From assembly GCA_026874595.1 (NCBI GenBank), contig JAPPUL010000095.1:1488001-1552000 (forward strand): a DNA stretch of 64,000 nt, read 5' to 3'. Positions within the stretch are counted from its first letter, which is position 1. Every line of letters begins with the position of its first letter. Source of the stretch: Sipunculus nudus (taxonomy: Eukaryota > Annelida > Sipuncula > Golfingiida > Sipunculidae). Position numbers and translations under genes: made by a program. The notes under the pieces were generated by a model, which saw only the letters and a list, made by a program, of their open reading frames with translations, had not been told where the DNA came from and made no database searches. Shown one piece after another: positions 36,504 through 44,713 of the stretch.

Positions 36504-37856
36504 ATGATAAAGAAAGTGTTAGTAGCAAATCGAGGAGAGATAGCGCTTCGGGTGATAAGAGCCTGTCGAGAACTAGGCATTCAGACGGTAGCAGTGCACT
36601 CAACGGCAGATGAGTTTTCATTACACCGTCGTTTTGCAGATGAGGATGTATGCATAGGCCCCTCAGACGGCCGACAATCATACTTACACATACCAAGTAT
36701 AATAAGCGCATGTGAGGTAAGTGGAGCAGATGCAATACATCCTGGTTATGGTTTTCTATCAGAAAACAGCAAGTTTTCACAAATATGCAAAGACAATGAC
36801 ATTTTATTTATAGGTCCCTCCTCCTGGGTGATAGAAAACATGGGAGATAAAGTTCGGGCAAGGCGTATAATGGACAAAGCGGGTGTGCCAATAATTCCAG
36901 GTTCAAACGTAGTTGAAAATATAAGCGAAGCTAAAAAGGTAGTAAAAGAAATAAGGTATCCGGTTATAATAAAAGCGTCAGCAGGTGGAGGAGGTAAGGG
37001 CATGCGCGTGGTACGAGTACCCTCAGAGCTTGAAAATGCTTTTAATCTAGCCCGCAGCGAAGCAGAGAAGTCATTTAACAATCCGGATGTATACATAGAG
37101 AAATATTTTGAAGATGCGCATCATATAGAAGTACAGCTTTTATCAGATAAGCATAACAATATAATACATTTATGGGAAAGAGACTGTTCAATACAAAGGC
37201 GACATCAAAAGATGATAGAAGAGGCGCCATCGCAGTTGCTAAATAACAAAATGAGGAAGCGAATAAGCGAGGCGGCAATAAAAGGAGCAAAAGCAGTAGA
37301 TTATGTAGGGGTGGGAACGATTGAATTTTTAGTAGACGATAAGCTAAACTTTTATTTTGTAGAGATGAATACAAGGATACAAGTAGAACATCCTATAACA
37401 GAGGAGATAACGCGTGTAGATTTATTAAAGGAGCAAATAAAAGCGCATATTGGACAAAAGCTTACTTACAAACAAAGCGAGATAATAATAAACGGCCACG
37501 CAATAGAGTGTAGAATAAACGCAGAAGATCCTTATAATAATTTCATGCCATCAGTAGGCAAAATAAAGTCTTATAATGTACCTGGAGGTTTTGGAGTTAG
37601 AGTAGACAGTCATGCCTATACAGAATATGATATTCCGCCTTACTATGACTCACTGCTTGGCAAGTTAATAGTCTGGGGGCGGGACAGGAGCGAAGCAATA
37701 AGCCGTATGAGTCGTTGTCTTGATGAGTTCATAGTGGAGGGGGTTGAAACGACGATACCATTTCACAGAGCAGTAATGCGAAGCAAACCGTTTGTCGAGG
37801 GGAGTTATAATACAAATTTTGTAAATAATGTTGTAATAAACTTGGAAACTAAATAA
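36504..37856 (+). CDS. accC: Biotin carboxylase subunit of acetyl-CoA carboxylase
   Basis: 450 aa, normal length. It carboxylates biotin on BCCP with ATP and bicarbonate. Motifs: VLVANRGEIALRVIRACRELGI, HPGYGFLSEN, IKASAGGGGKGMRVV (glycine-rich ATP loop), ERDCSIQRRHQKMIEEAPS, EFLVDDKLNFYFVEMNTRIQVEHPITEEIT and the C-terminal HAIECRINAEDP. All catalytic features look intact, in contrast to the upstream carrier-like protein. A BCCP with Lys must exist elsewhere if this enzyme serves fatty-acid synthesis. It may alternatively belong to another biotin-dependent carboxylase. Confidence 0.95.
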   Translation: MIKKVLVANRGEIALRVIRACRELGIQTVAVHSTADEFSLHRRFADEDVCIGPSDGRQSYLHIPSIISACEVSGADAIHPGYGFLSENSKFSQICKDNDILFIGPSSWVIENMGDKVRARRIMDKAGVPIIPGSNVVENISEAKKVVKEIRYPVIIKASAGGGGKGMRVVRVPSELENAFNLARSEAEKSFNNPDVYIEKYFEDAHHIEVQLLSDKHNNIIHLWERDCSIQRRHQKMIEEAPSQLLNNKMRKRISEAAIKGAKAVDYVGVGTIEFLVDDKLNFYFVEMNTRIQVEHPITEEITRVDLLKEQIKAHIGQKLTYKQSEIIINGHAIECRINAEDPYNNFMPSVGKIKSYNVPGGFGVRVDSHAYTEYDIPPYYDSLLGKLIVWGRDRSEAISRMSRCLDEFIVEGVETTIPFHRAVMRSKPFVEGSYNTNFVNNVVINLETK

Positions 37857-37898
37857 ACTATAAGCGGAAGTAAGCAAGCAAGTAAATGGAGAGAGTTA

Positions 37899-38849
37899 AT
37901 GAGTAAAAAAGTAGGCTATGTAAGTCATCCAATATATCTTGAACATGACACAGGGCGGCATCCAGAACGCAGTGAACGGCTTGTAGCAATAGACAGGAAA
38001 CTAAAAAGAGCAGGAGTGCTTGAAAAGCTTGTAAGTATAAAAGCCTACGCGGCGGGGCAAGAGGCAATAGAATTAGTACATAAGAAAGAGCATATAAAAA
38101 GAGTTAAGCTTGCAAGCGAAGGAGGAGATAATACTTTGGGTACACCTGATTGTGTTATGAGTAACAAGACATACGAGGTGTCGCTTTGGTCGGCGGGAGG
38201 AGTACTTGCAGCAATAGACGAAGTAATTTCATCTAGCGAGATATCACAAGTATTTTGTGCAGTACGTCCCCCTGGACATCATGCAGAAGAAGGTCTTGCA
38301 ATGGGCTTTTGTTTTTTTAATAATATAGCAATAGGGGCAAGATATTTAAAAAAGAAGTATAAGGTAGATAAAATATTTATATTAGATTGGGACGTACATC
38401 ATGGTAATGGGACACAACATATCTTCGAAGAAGATGAAAGTATATATTATGCAAGTATCCATGAAGATCCAAGGTATTGCTATCCGGGCACAGGGTATGC
38501 GCAAGAGGATGGTATAGGTGCTGGTAGGGGCTACACATTAAATTGTCCGATGCTGCCGATGAGTAAAGAGAGAGACTACCTAGAAGAGTATAAATCAAAG
38601 ATATTACCGGCAATAGAAGGATTCAAGCCTGATATAATATTAGTATCGGCAGGATTTGATGCACATAAGGATGATCCGCTAGCAAATCTTAATTTAACAG
38701 AAGAGGGGTATAAAGAGCTAACGGAAGGGCTTTTAGAGGTATCGCAAGCAGTTTGTGCAGGACGAATAGTATCGGTTTTGGAGGGAGGATATAATTTACT
38801 GGCGTTAGGAAATAGCATATCCGAGCATATAAAAGTACTTATGAAGTGA
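37899..38849 (+). CDS. Histone-deacetylase-family (AcuC-like) hydrolase
   Basis: 316 aa, zinc amidohydrolase of the class I/II HDAC superfamily. Motifs: HPERSERL, RPPGHHAEEGLAMGFCFFNN with the catalytic His pair, FILDWDVHHGNGTQ with zinc Asp/His, VSAGFDAHKDDPLANL and LEGGYNL. Bacterial members remove acyl groups from polyamines, small amides or protein lysines (AcuC acts on acetyl-CoA synthetase). No acs gene is adjacent. It begins 42 bp after accC with a GGAGAG site and is probably co-transcribed with it, which hints at acyl metabolism. Confidence 0.9.
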   Translation: MSKKVGYVSHPIYLEHDTGRHPERSERLVAIDRKLKRAGVLEKLVSIKAYAAGQEAIELVHKKEHIKRVKLASEGGDNTLGTPDCVMSNKTYEVSLWSAGGVLAAIDEVISSSEISQVFCAVRPPGHHAEEGLAMGFCFFNNIAIGARYLKKKYKVDKIFILDWDVHHGNGTQHIFEEDESIYYASIHEDPRYCYPGTGYAQEDGIGAGRGYTLNCPMLPMSKERDYLEEYKSKILPAIEGFKPDIILVSAGFDAHKDDPLANLNLTEEGYKELTEGLLEVSQAVCAGRIVSVLEGGYNLLALGNSISEHIKVLMK

Positions 38850-39104
38850 GATGGTATTAAAAAAAATAATAATAAATAAAGACAATGTCGATTAAGATAA
38901 AAGAGTAAGCGATCTATATATGATAGAGCTTATAAAATAAATAAAGGCTTTATGTGATTATATCTTGCTTATTAGTGTATGGGAAAAAAAGGCATATGAT
39001 TTAGTATAAATCATGGTTATAATGATCTAGAAGATTGACGTAAAAGAGTTTTGGAAAAAAGATAGTGATAAAAATCTAATAGAAAAAAGACAAGGGAAAG
39101 GCAA

Positions 39105-39971
39105 ATGAAAGGATTAAAAGTGCTTATAAAGATATGGTTATTGATGTTACCAGTTTTATTATATTCGCAAGGAAGCCAAGAGCAAGTAGACAGGCTTATG
39201 GGGGAGGATGAGTTAGAAACAAAATATTATAAAACGTTCATAGAGAATTTTTACAAAGAAGATGAGTTATTAAGCGAGATAGACCCAGAAACTAACAGAA
39301 GTTTTTATATAGTGAAGTATAATAAGCAAGGGAAATTACATAGCGTTGCCTACTATACGGTAGAGGGGGAGGTAGTGGGCAGAAGGCGTGTAAAGCAGAC
39401 ACAAAATGTAAATAAAGACAAGCTAGCATATTATTCAATAAACTATAGATATAATGAACAAAGCCAGATAGTAAAGAAAGAGTTTAAAGATGAAAATAAT
39501 AAACTATTATCCTATTACAAATACATATGGGATGAAAGAGCAGGGAAGGTAAGAAAACTTGAGAAATGGATAAAGACAAAATTTCTAGGTAAGATGCAAA
39601 TGAACAGTGTAAATAGATACAAGTGGGAGGGAGATAATATAAAAGTGTTTACCTACTATGAAAATTACGTACCGATAGAGCGGTTTCACTTTAGCCGCAA
39701 TCCGAATACAGGAGAGAATCAGGAGGAGATATATCTAATAGGAAATAATAAGATATCCCTTTTCGTACTAACAAGGTATGAAAGGTTCAATCCGGAGAAG
39801 AAGAACGAGCGAACATTTTATGTAGAATACGAAAAGATAGAAGACAAGGTATACACAAGGAAATATAATCATGATAGAGTACTTATAGAAGAATCCCCCC
39901 CCATAGACACCTCAAACAGCGAAAGTGTGCAGGCAGGAGGAAGAGATAATAAAAGAGCAGGTGGAAATTAA
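39105..39971 (+). CDS. Secreted protein of unknown function
   Basis: 288 aa. A clear signal peptide (hydrophobic core, then LLYSQGSQ) should export it. The mature part has repeated Tyr-rich beta segments such as YNKQGKLHSVAYYT, YNEQSQIVKKEF and YKWEGDNIKVFTYY, each built as Y-[ND]-x-x-G/S-x-[ILV], faintly like YD or YwqK-type beta repeats, and a disordered Gly/Ser tail. I do not recognise the family. It is alone, with about 255 bp of spacer before it and a duplicated ATATGGTGTTAAAA plus AAAAGGAAGC repeats (about 39998-40060) after it. Confidence 0.7.
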   Translation: MKGLKVLIKIWLLMLPVLLYSQGSQEQVDRLMGEDELETKYYKTFIENFYKEDELLSEIDPETNRSFYIVKYNKQGKLHSVAYYTVEGEVVGRRRVKQTQNVNKDKLAYYSINYRYNEQSQIVKKEFKDENNKLLSYYKYIWDERAGKVRKLEKWIKTKFLGKMQMNSVNRYKWEGDNIKVFTYYENYVPIERFHFSRNPNTGENQEEIYLIGNNKISLFVLTRYERFNPEKKNERTFYVEYEKIEDKVYTRKYNHDRVLIEESPPIDTSNSESVQAGGRDNKRAGGN

Positions 39972-40099
39972 AAGAATAGAAATCAGTAAGAATAGAGATA
40001 TGGTGTTAAAAATATGGTGTTAAAAGAATAGCAGCAAAAGGAAGCAAAAGGAAGCAAAAGATAGAAGTTTATGTATTTGAAGAAATGAAGGAATAAAAC

Positions 40100-40270
40100 T
40101 TAACGTTTAGAGACTTTTTTGCCTGTTGCACTTTCAAAACAATCCTTACAAAAGTCTTGTAATTTGCCAACGTCGTCTCTAATGCAGCTTGCAATTTCTT
40201 TAGTCTCTCCACACTGTGAACAAATACTCATATAAGCTTCTTTTTTCTTAGCACTAATATAGCTAGCCAT
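40100..40270 (-). CDS. Small two-CxxC zinc-ribbon protein, 56 aa
   Basis: A short minus-strand gene: MASYISAKKKEAYMSICSQC as the first 20 residues, then G-E-T-K-E, and later CKDCFESATGKK before a basic tail SKR. The two CxxC pairs (CSQC and CKDC), about 21 residues apart, form a treble-clef or zinc-ribbon arrangement. AAGGAGGATACG lies directly upstream of the ATG, a strong ribosome site, which supports a real gene. Similar tiny ribbons bind ribosomes, RNA or RNA polymerase, but no function can be assigned. It is divergent from the ctp protease gene. Confidence 0.8.
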   Translation of the reverse strand: MASYISAKKKEAYMSICSQCGETKEIASCIRDDVGKLQDFCKDCFESATGKKVSKR

Positions 40271-40496
40271 TAAAACGTATCCTCCTTCAAAAAGCGTATA
40301 GGCAAGACATACAAAGAAAAAAACTAATGTGTAAACTAATGCATAAAGTTTAATAAAAAATGTATGTTATGTCAAATAGAGGAGTTTTTTTTATTAAAAA
40401 TTAGAATAATATAGGCTTATAAAAGGATATAAATAAATATATTTTTATGATAATGTGAAATTGCAAATAAAAAGCAAATGATTGGTTTAATATGAC

Positions 40497-41888
40497 ATGA
40501 AAAAAGAGAGAATGTACCTAACATTAATGTTAAGTCTGTTTGGCATAATGTTTTTTGGAGGTTATTGTAGCTATCTAGGGCTTAGGAGTTATAATGGGAT
40601 TGAGTATTCGAAATATCTTAGATTATATAAAGAAGCCTATAGAGTAATATTAGAAAACACAGTAGATACAGGAGTCAGTCGAAATAAGCTATTTGAAGGA
40701 GGATATAGGGGAGTATTTGCATCACTTTGGGACCAACATACAGCTTACCTAGACGTTGACACCTATAAATTATTTAATGAAAGCCTAGACGGAGGCTATG
40801 GTGGGGTGGGGATAGTATTTAGCAAGATAGATAATAGCATACGAGTTTTGTATACAAAAAAGAACTCTCCGGCTAAGAAAGCAGGGATACGTTCACATGA
40901 TATAATAGTAAAGATAGATAACAAGCCGACTATAGGACTTAGTGAACTTGAGTTTACGAAATTGGTAAGGGGAGCAAAAGGCACAAAAGTTAAGATAGTA
41001 GTAAAAAGAGCAGAGAAGACAAAAGAGTTTGAAATAAAAAGAGAAGATATAGAGGAGAAAATAATAGAAGATGAGTTAGTTGGAGAAGGCATATATTATA
41101 TAAAGCTAAAGCAGTTTGGTCGTAATACGGCTTCCGAGCTAGGAAAACTTTTGTTAAGCCTTAAGAAGCGAAAGATAGAAGGACTTATAATTGATCTACG
41201 GGGGAATGGAGGGGGGACATTACTATCGGGTCTGCATATGACGAGTTATTTCCTTAGGGGCGGGAGTGTGATATTTCATATGATAACAAGTAATGGTATT
41301 GAAAAGATATATACAACAAGAGAGGGTATATTTAGGAAAGAACCTATAGTTATGCTATCAGATGGATTGACAGCGTCAGCATCAGAGATATTTATAGGAG
41401 CGCTACAAGATAATGAACGTGGTATTTTGGTGGGGATGAATACATATGGCAAGGGGTCGATACAAGGTTTTAGGAGTTTTGAAGCTATAAAGGGGCGAGG
41501 AGCAAAGCTTACCTACGCGCGATGGTACACACCATCAGGGCAAGACGTAAATAATATAGGGCTGGCCCCGGATATAAAAGTAGAGGAAGAAAAGCCTAGT
41601 ATAGAGACAAGATATAATCTTAAAAAACTATATAAGAGCAAATTAGTGTATGAATATGTTAAAGATAATGTTAATGTAAAGCATCTTAGTCAGGAGCGAA
41701 TAAATGGCTTTATAAAGCTTGTTAGAAGGCGTGGATATATTTTAGCTGATAAGGATATAATAAGAGCGTTAAAGCGTGAATTTTATATGTATAAGGAAGA
41801 GATTGTGTTGGACATGGAATATGACAGGGTGCTTAAAGAAGGATATACTAACTTGCTGAAAAAGGTTTTAGAGGGGCGGAAAAAGTAG
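40497..41888 (+). CDS. C-terminal processing peptidase (S41)
   Basis: 463 aa. Residues 8-30 are a membrane anchor or signal (a Cys at 24 could allow lipidation, but the context GGYCS is poor). A PDZ domain (about 95-180: YGGVGIVFSK, SPAKKAGIRSHDIIVKID) precedes the protease core (IIDLRGNGGG). The catalytic dyad is Ser294 in LTASASEIF and Lys319 in NTYGKGSIQGF, 25 residues apart as in the family. It cleaves C-termini of envelope or tagged proteins in the periplasm. No clear Shine-Dalgarno is seen before the ATG. Confidence 0.93.
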   Translation: MKKERMYLTLMLSLFGIMFFGGYCSYLGLRSYNGIEYSKYLRLYKEAYRVILENTVDTGVSRNKLFEGGYRGVFASLWDQHTAYLDVDTYKLFNESLDGGYGGVGIVFSKIDNSIRVLYTKKNSPAKKAGIRSHDIIVKIDNKPTIGLSELEFTKLVRGAKGTKVKIVVKRAEKTKEFEIKREDIEEKIIEDELVGEGIYYIKLKQFGRNTASELGKLLLSLKKRKIEGLIIDLRGNGGGTLLSGLHMTSYFLRGGSVIFHMITSNGIEKIYTTREGIFRKEPIVMLSDGLTASASEIFIGALQDNERGILVGMNTYGKGSIQGFRSFEAIKGRGAKLTYARWYTPSGQDVNNIGLAPDIKVEEEKPSIETRYNLKKLYKSKLVYEYVKDNVNVKHLSQERINGFIKLVRRRGYILADKDIIRALKREFYMYKEEIVLDMEYDRVLKEGYTNLLKKVLEGRKK

Positions 41889-41911
41889 TTTTGTAGGGGC
41901 GGGATTATATG

Positions 41912-43036
41912 TTAAACTCTTTGTAGAAAGGGTTTAATGGCTAAGGAGAAGGTATCAATATCTTGTAAGATGTTATAGATATGAAAAGAGGCACGAATGG
42001 CATTACCTCTAATAGATACGATAATATTTTGTTTTCTTAAACTATCTTTAACTTTGGAAGGATTTTGAACATTGATGAGCAAAATACCGCTTAAAGAGTT
42101 AGTATCAGAAATAGGGCTCAAGATATATTTTTTATTTATAGAGTTTATAGCATAAAGAGTAAGGTCAATAATTCTATTAGATATTTTGTCTTGCCCGATG
42201 GACTTAAAAAGGTCAATAGACTCCCCTAGAGCGAGAATGGGGGGATAACAAAGGGAGCCGACTTCAAGTGAGCTAGCACTATTTTTCTTATTAATAATGT
42301 TATTATTCATGAGAGCAGGATTTTGATTACTAAGCCATCCGAAGACGGGATTAATATTAAAAAGGCGCTGCATTTTTCTGCTAATGAAAAGAATAGCAAC
42401 CCCGTATCCAGCCATAGACCATTTTAAGGTATTAGCTACAAGAAAATCGATTTGCATATTCCTAACATTTATATTGAAGGCGCCCAAAGACTGAGTAGCA
42501 TTAACAACAAAGAAACAATTATTGTTCTTAGCAAGTTGAGCTAAGGAATGTAAGTTTTGCCTAAACCCGGTTTTATATTGAACATGACTTGAGACAATAA
42601 TTTTGGTATTATTGTTAATATAGTGTTTAATAAGTTCAATAGGGTATGAGTAGTTATCAGGTTCAACAAGCTTAAGGTCGAAGTTATTATTAATCCAAGG
42701 GAGAGTAGAAGAAGGGAATTCGTCTTTCATGGAGATAACGCGTCCTTGATTTTTTAAGATAAGAGATATAAAGTTCATAGCAAGAGAGGCATTAGAAACG
42801 AATGCAATTTCATCTTTGTAAGCGTTAATAAGGGATGCAACATTCTCCCTAATGAGTTCGATTTTAGAAATCCAATCTTCAAAGAAGATATCGCCGTGAA
42901 AAAGCATTTGTTTATAAAAGGTACAAGCAGCGTCGAAAGAATTCTTATGCAAAGGAGAAGCCTCAGCAGCATTTAGGTAGCAATAATTTTTTAAAGCAGG
43001 GAATAATTCTCTAATAGGCTGCCAAGATGAGGACAT
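41912..43036 (-). CDS. Class V aminotransferase-like protein with Asn at the PLP-nitrogen site
   Basis: 374-aa fold-type I PLP enzyme of the cysteine desulfurase/isopenicillin epimerase group. The PLP lysine is K205 in NTLKWSMAGYG. The Asp that normally contacts the pyridine nitrogen, in the motif D-A-T-Q, is Asn179 here (VVNATQSLGAF). The usual His before the lysine is Leu. No active-site Cys loop as in desulfurases is apparent. The C-terminal small domain keeps R-x-S-x-H-x-Y (RASFHIYN). The Asn weakens the case for normal transamination chemistry; a specialised or decayed enzyme is possible. It is a lone minus-strand gene. Confidence 0.8.
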   Translation of the reverse strand: MSSSWQPIRELFPALKNYCYLNAAEASPLHKNSFDAACTFYKQMLFHGDIFFEDWISKIELIRENVASLINAYKDEIAFVSNASLAMNFISLILKNQGRVISMKDEFPSSTLPWINNNFDLKLVEPDNYSYPIELIKHYINNNTKIIVSSHVQYKTGFRQNLHSLAQLAKNNNCFFVVNATQSLGAFNINVRNMQIDFLVANTLKWSMAGYGVAILFISRKMQRLFNINPVFGWLSNQNPALMNNNIINKKNSASSLEVGSLCYPPILALGESIDLFKSIGQDKISNRIIDLTLYAINSINKKYILSPISDTNSLSGILLINVQNPSKVKDSLRKQNIIVSIRGNAIRASFHIYNILQDIDTFSLAIKPFLQRV

Positions 43037-43229
43037 AATATAATAAATATAAGTTTTTAAAAAAATAAATAGTGTAGGAAAAAAAAAGAAGTCTAAAGTA
43101 AAAATCTAAACTAAATTGCAAAAGATACCGAGTAAAAGCAATAGGAGAGCTAGGCTTAAGAGGAATAGAAGTAATAAGAGATATAAATATATGAAATTTA
43201 AGGATGCATTGAATTACCGGGAGATATAG

Positions 43230-44534
43230 ATGAGCGTTCCTGTAAAACTTGGGATAAAGAATTTTCGTAAAGATACATTTATAATGATAGAGGGTAAATC
43301 AGATGATGGGATAGATGTATTTTTCATAATAAAATCCGGGATAGTTCGAATAACCCGAGAATTCAACACAATATATGGAGATGATAGAGGAGAGCAGTAC
43401 AAAGAGGGAGATTTTTTTGGATTAATATCGTGTATGAGTGGTCATTCAAGGGAAGAGAGTGCGTATGCGCTAACAGATGTAACGTTAATACTTGTAAAAC
43501 GCGATCAATTTGGTTTTTTAATCCAAAGTAATGCATCAATTGCAATGAGAATACTTAGAGTATTTAGTTCAAACTTAAGATATATAGACGATCGAATGAC
43601 TTCTCAGGAAGAGGAATCAGATATATTAGCTGATGATGAAAGCCCAAAGGAGGCGGTGATAGATAGTGAGGAGCTTGATCGAGAACAGCTTAGTGAACAG
43701 ATATATAATATAGGGACATATTACGAGTCAATAAAGCAGTATAATCAAGCAGTATATGCCTATATAAGATATATAGAGTATGCGCCGGAAGGAAACTATG
43801 TGCAAGAGGCAAAGACAAAACTACAAAGTCTAACACCCCTTGCAAAAGATGCATTAAATCCTGCTAATAATGAGATAAAGGGCTGGCAAAGAGATTTTGT
43901 AGACAACACATTCATCTTCTGTGAACATGAGAAGGGGGGAGAATTATATGTAATACAAAAGGGTCAGGTAAAGATAACAAAGCTAGTAAATAATCAAGAA
44001 CAAGTGATAGCAGTATTAAAGCCAGGAGATATATTCGGAGAGATGGCATTGCTTAACGAAAAGCCAAGAAGCGCCTCAGCGATAGCCTTTGGAGAAGTAA
44101 ATACACTATATGTAAACAAAGCAAATTTTGAAATGATGGTAAAAAGCGAGCCTCAGCTGGTAACAAAGTTAATAACCTTACTAAGTGAACGTATTTGGAC
44201 AGGGTATAGACAGCTTGCAATAAAGCTAATAAAAAACCCAGTAGTTAAAATGCTTGATTTATTATTGTTGCAAGTGGAGAAGGAAATGATACCGATAGAT
44301 AGAACAAGCCATACATTTAATTTTGGGTTAACGGAGCTAAGCGGGCTTGCGGGGTTGTCGAAGGAAGAGAGTAAGGATGCGTTGGTTGAGATATTAAAGC
44401 TAAAGACGATAGATTTATCAGGAGAAGATAAGCGGATAAAATGTTCGAATTTATTTGAATTACAAAAGGAAGTAAATATCCTAAAGACGAAGGAAAGACG
44501 CGAGGCGAAAAAGCAGCAAAAGCCAAAGCAATAA
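43230..44534 (+). CDS. Two cyclic-nucleotide-binding domains around a TPR-like region
   Basis: 434 aa. CNB1 spans about 1-130 (FIMIEGKSDDGIDVFFIIKSG, then KEGDFFG). A linker and a TPR-like helix pair (about 150-210: IGTYYESIKQYNQAVYAYIRY) follow. CNB2 spans about 225-340 with a canonical phosphate-binding cassette, FGEMALLNEKPRSASAIA, close to cAMP-binding Crp-type cassettes. CNB1 lacks such a cassette. The last about 90 residues (LTELSGLAGLSKEESKDAL) resemble a Crp-type winged helix. The layout resembles proteins seen in spirochaetes. It is probably a cyclic-nucleotide-responsive transcription regulator; targets unknown. GGGAG lies before the ATG. Confidence 0.82.
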   Translation: MSVPVKLGIKNFRKDTFIMIEGKSDDGIDVFFIIKSGIVRITREFNTIYGDDRGEQYKEGDFFGLISCMSGHSREESAYALTDVTLILVKRDQFGFLIQSNASIAMRILRVFSSNLRYIDDRMTSQEEESDILADDESPKEAVIDSEELDREQLSEQIYNIGTYYESIKQYNQAVYAYIRYIEYAPEGNYVQEAKTKLQSLTPLAKDALNPANNEIKGWQRDFVDNTFIFCEHEKGGELYVIQKGQVKITKLVNNQEQVIAVLKPGDIFGEMALLNEKPRSASAIAFGEVNTLYVNKANFEMMVKSEPQLVTKLITLLSERIWTGYRQLAIKLIKNPVVKMLDLLLLQVEKEMIPIDRTSHTFNFGLTELSGLAGLSKEESKDALVEILKLKTIDLSGEDKRIKCSNLFELQKEVNILKTKERREAKKQQKPKQ

Positions 44535-44624
44535 TATAAGCTACAAATTCATATAAAAAAAACAATCAAAAAAACACTAAAGAAATAGCAATAAAGAGTA
44601 TAAAATAGTTTTGTAGACAACAGA

Positions 44625-44653
44625 TTGACAAAAGATAAGAAACTCATTATACT
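44625..44653 (+). promoter_or_regulatory. Sigma-70-type promoter of hppA
   Basis: TTGACA (44625-44630) and TATACT (44648-44653) with exactly 17 bp between, followed by TTAAG. Start expected near 44660, 55 nt before the hppA ATG. Confidence 0.75.
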
Positions 44654-44713
44654 TAAGGCGTAAAAAATTAGCTAAGGCATTATGTCTAATAAAAAAAGGG
44701 GTTTCAAAAAATA

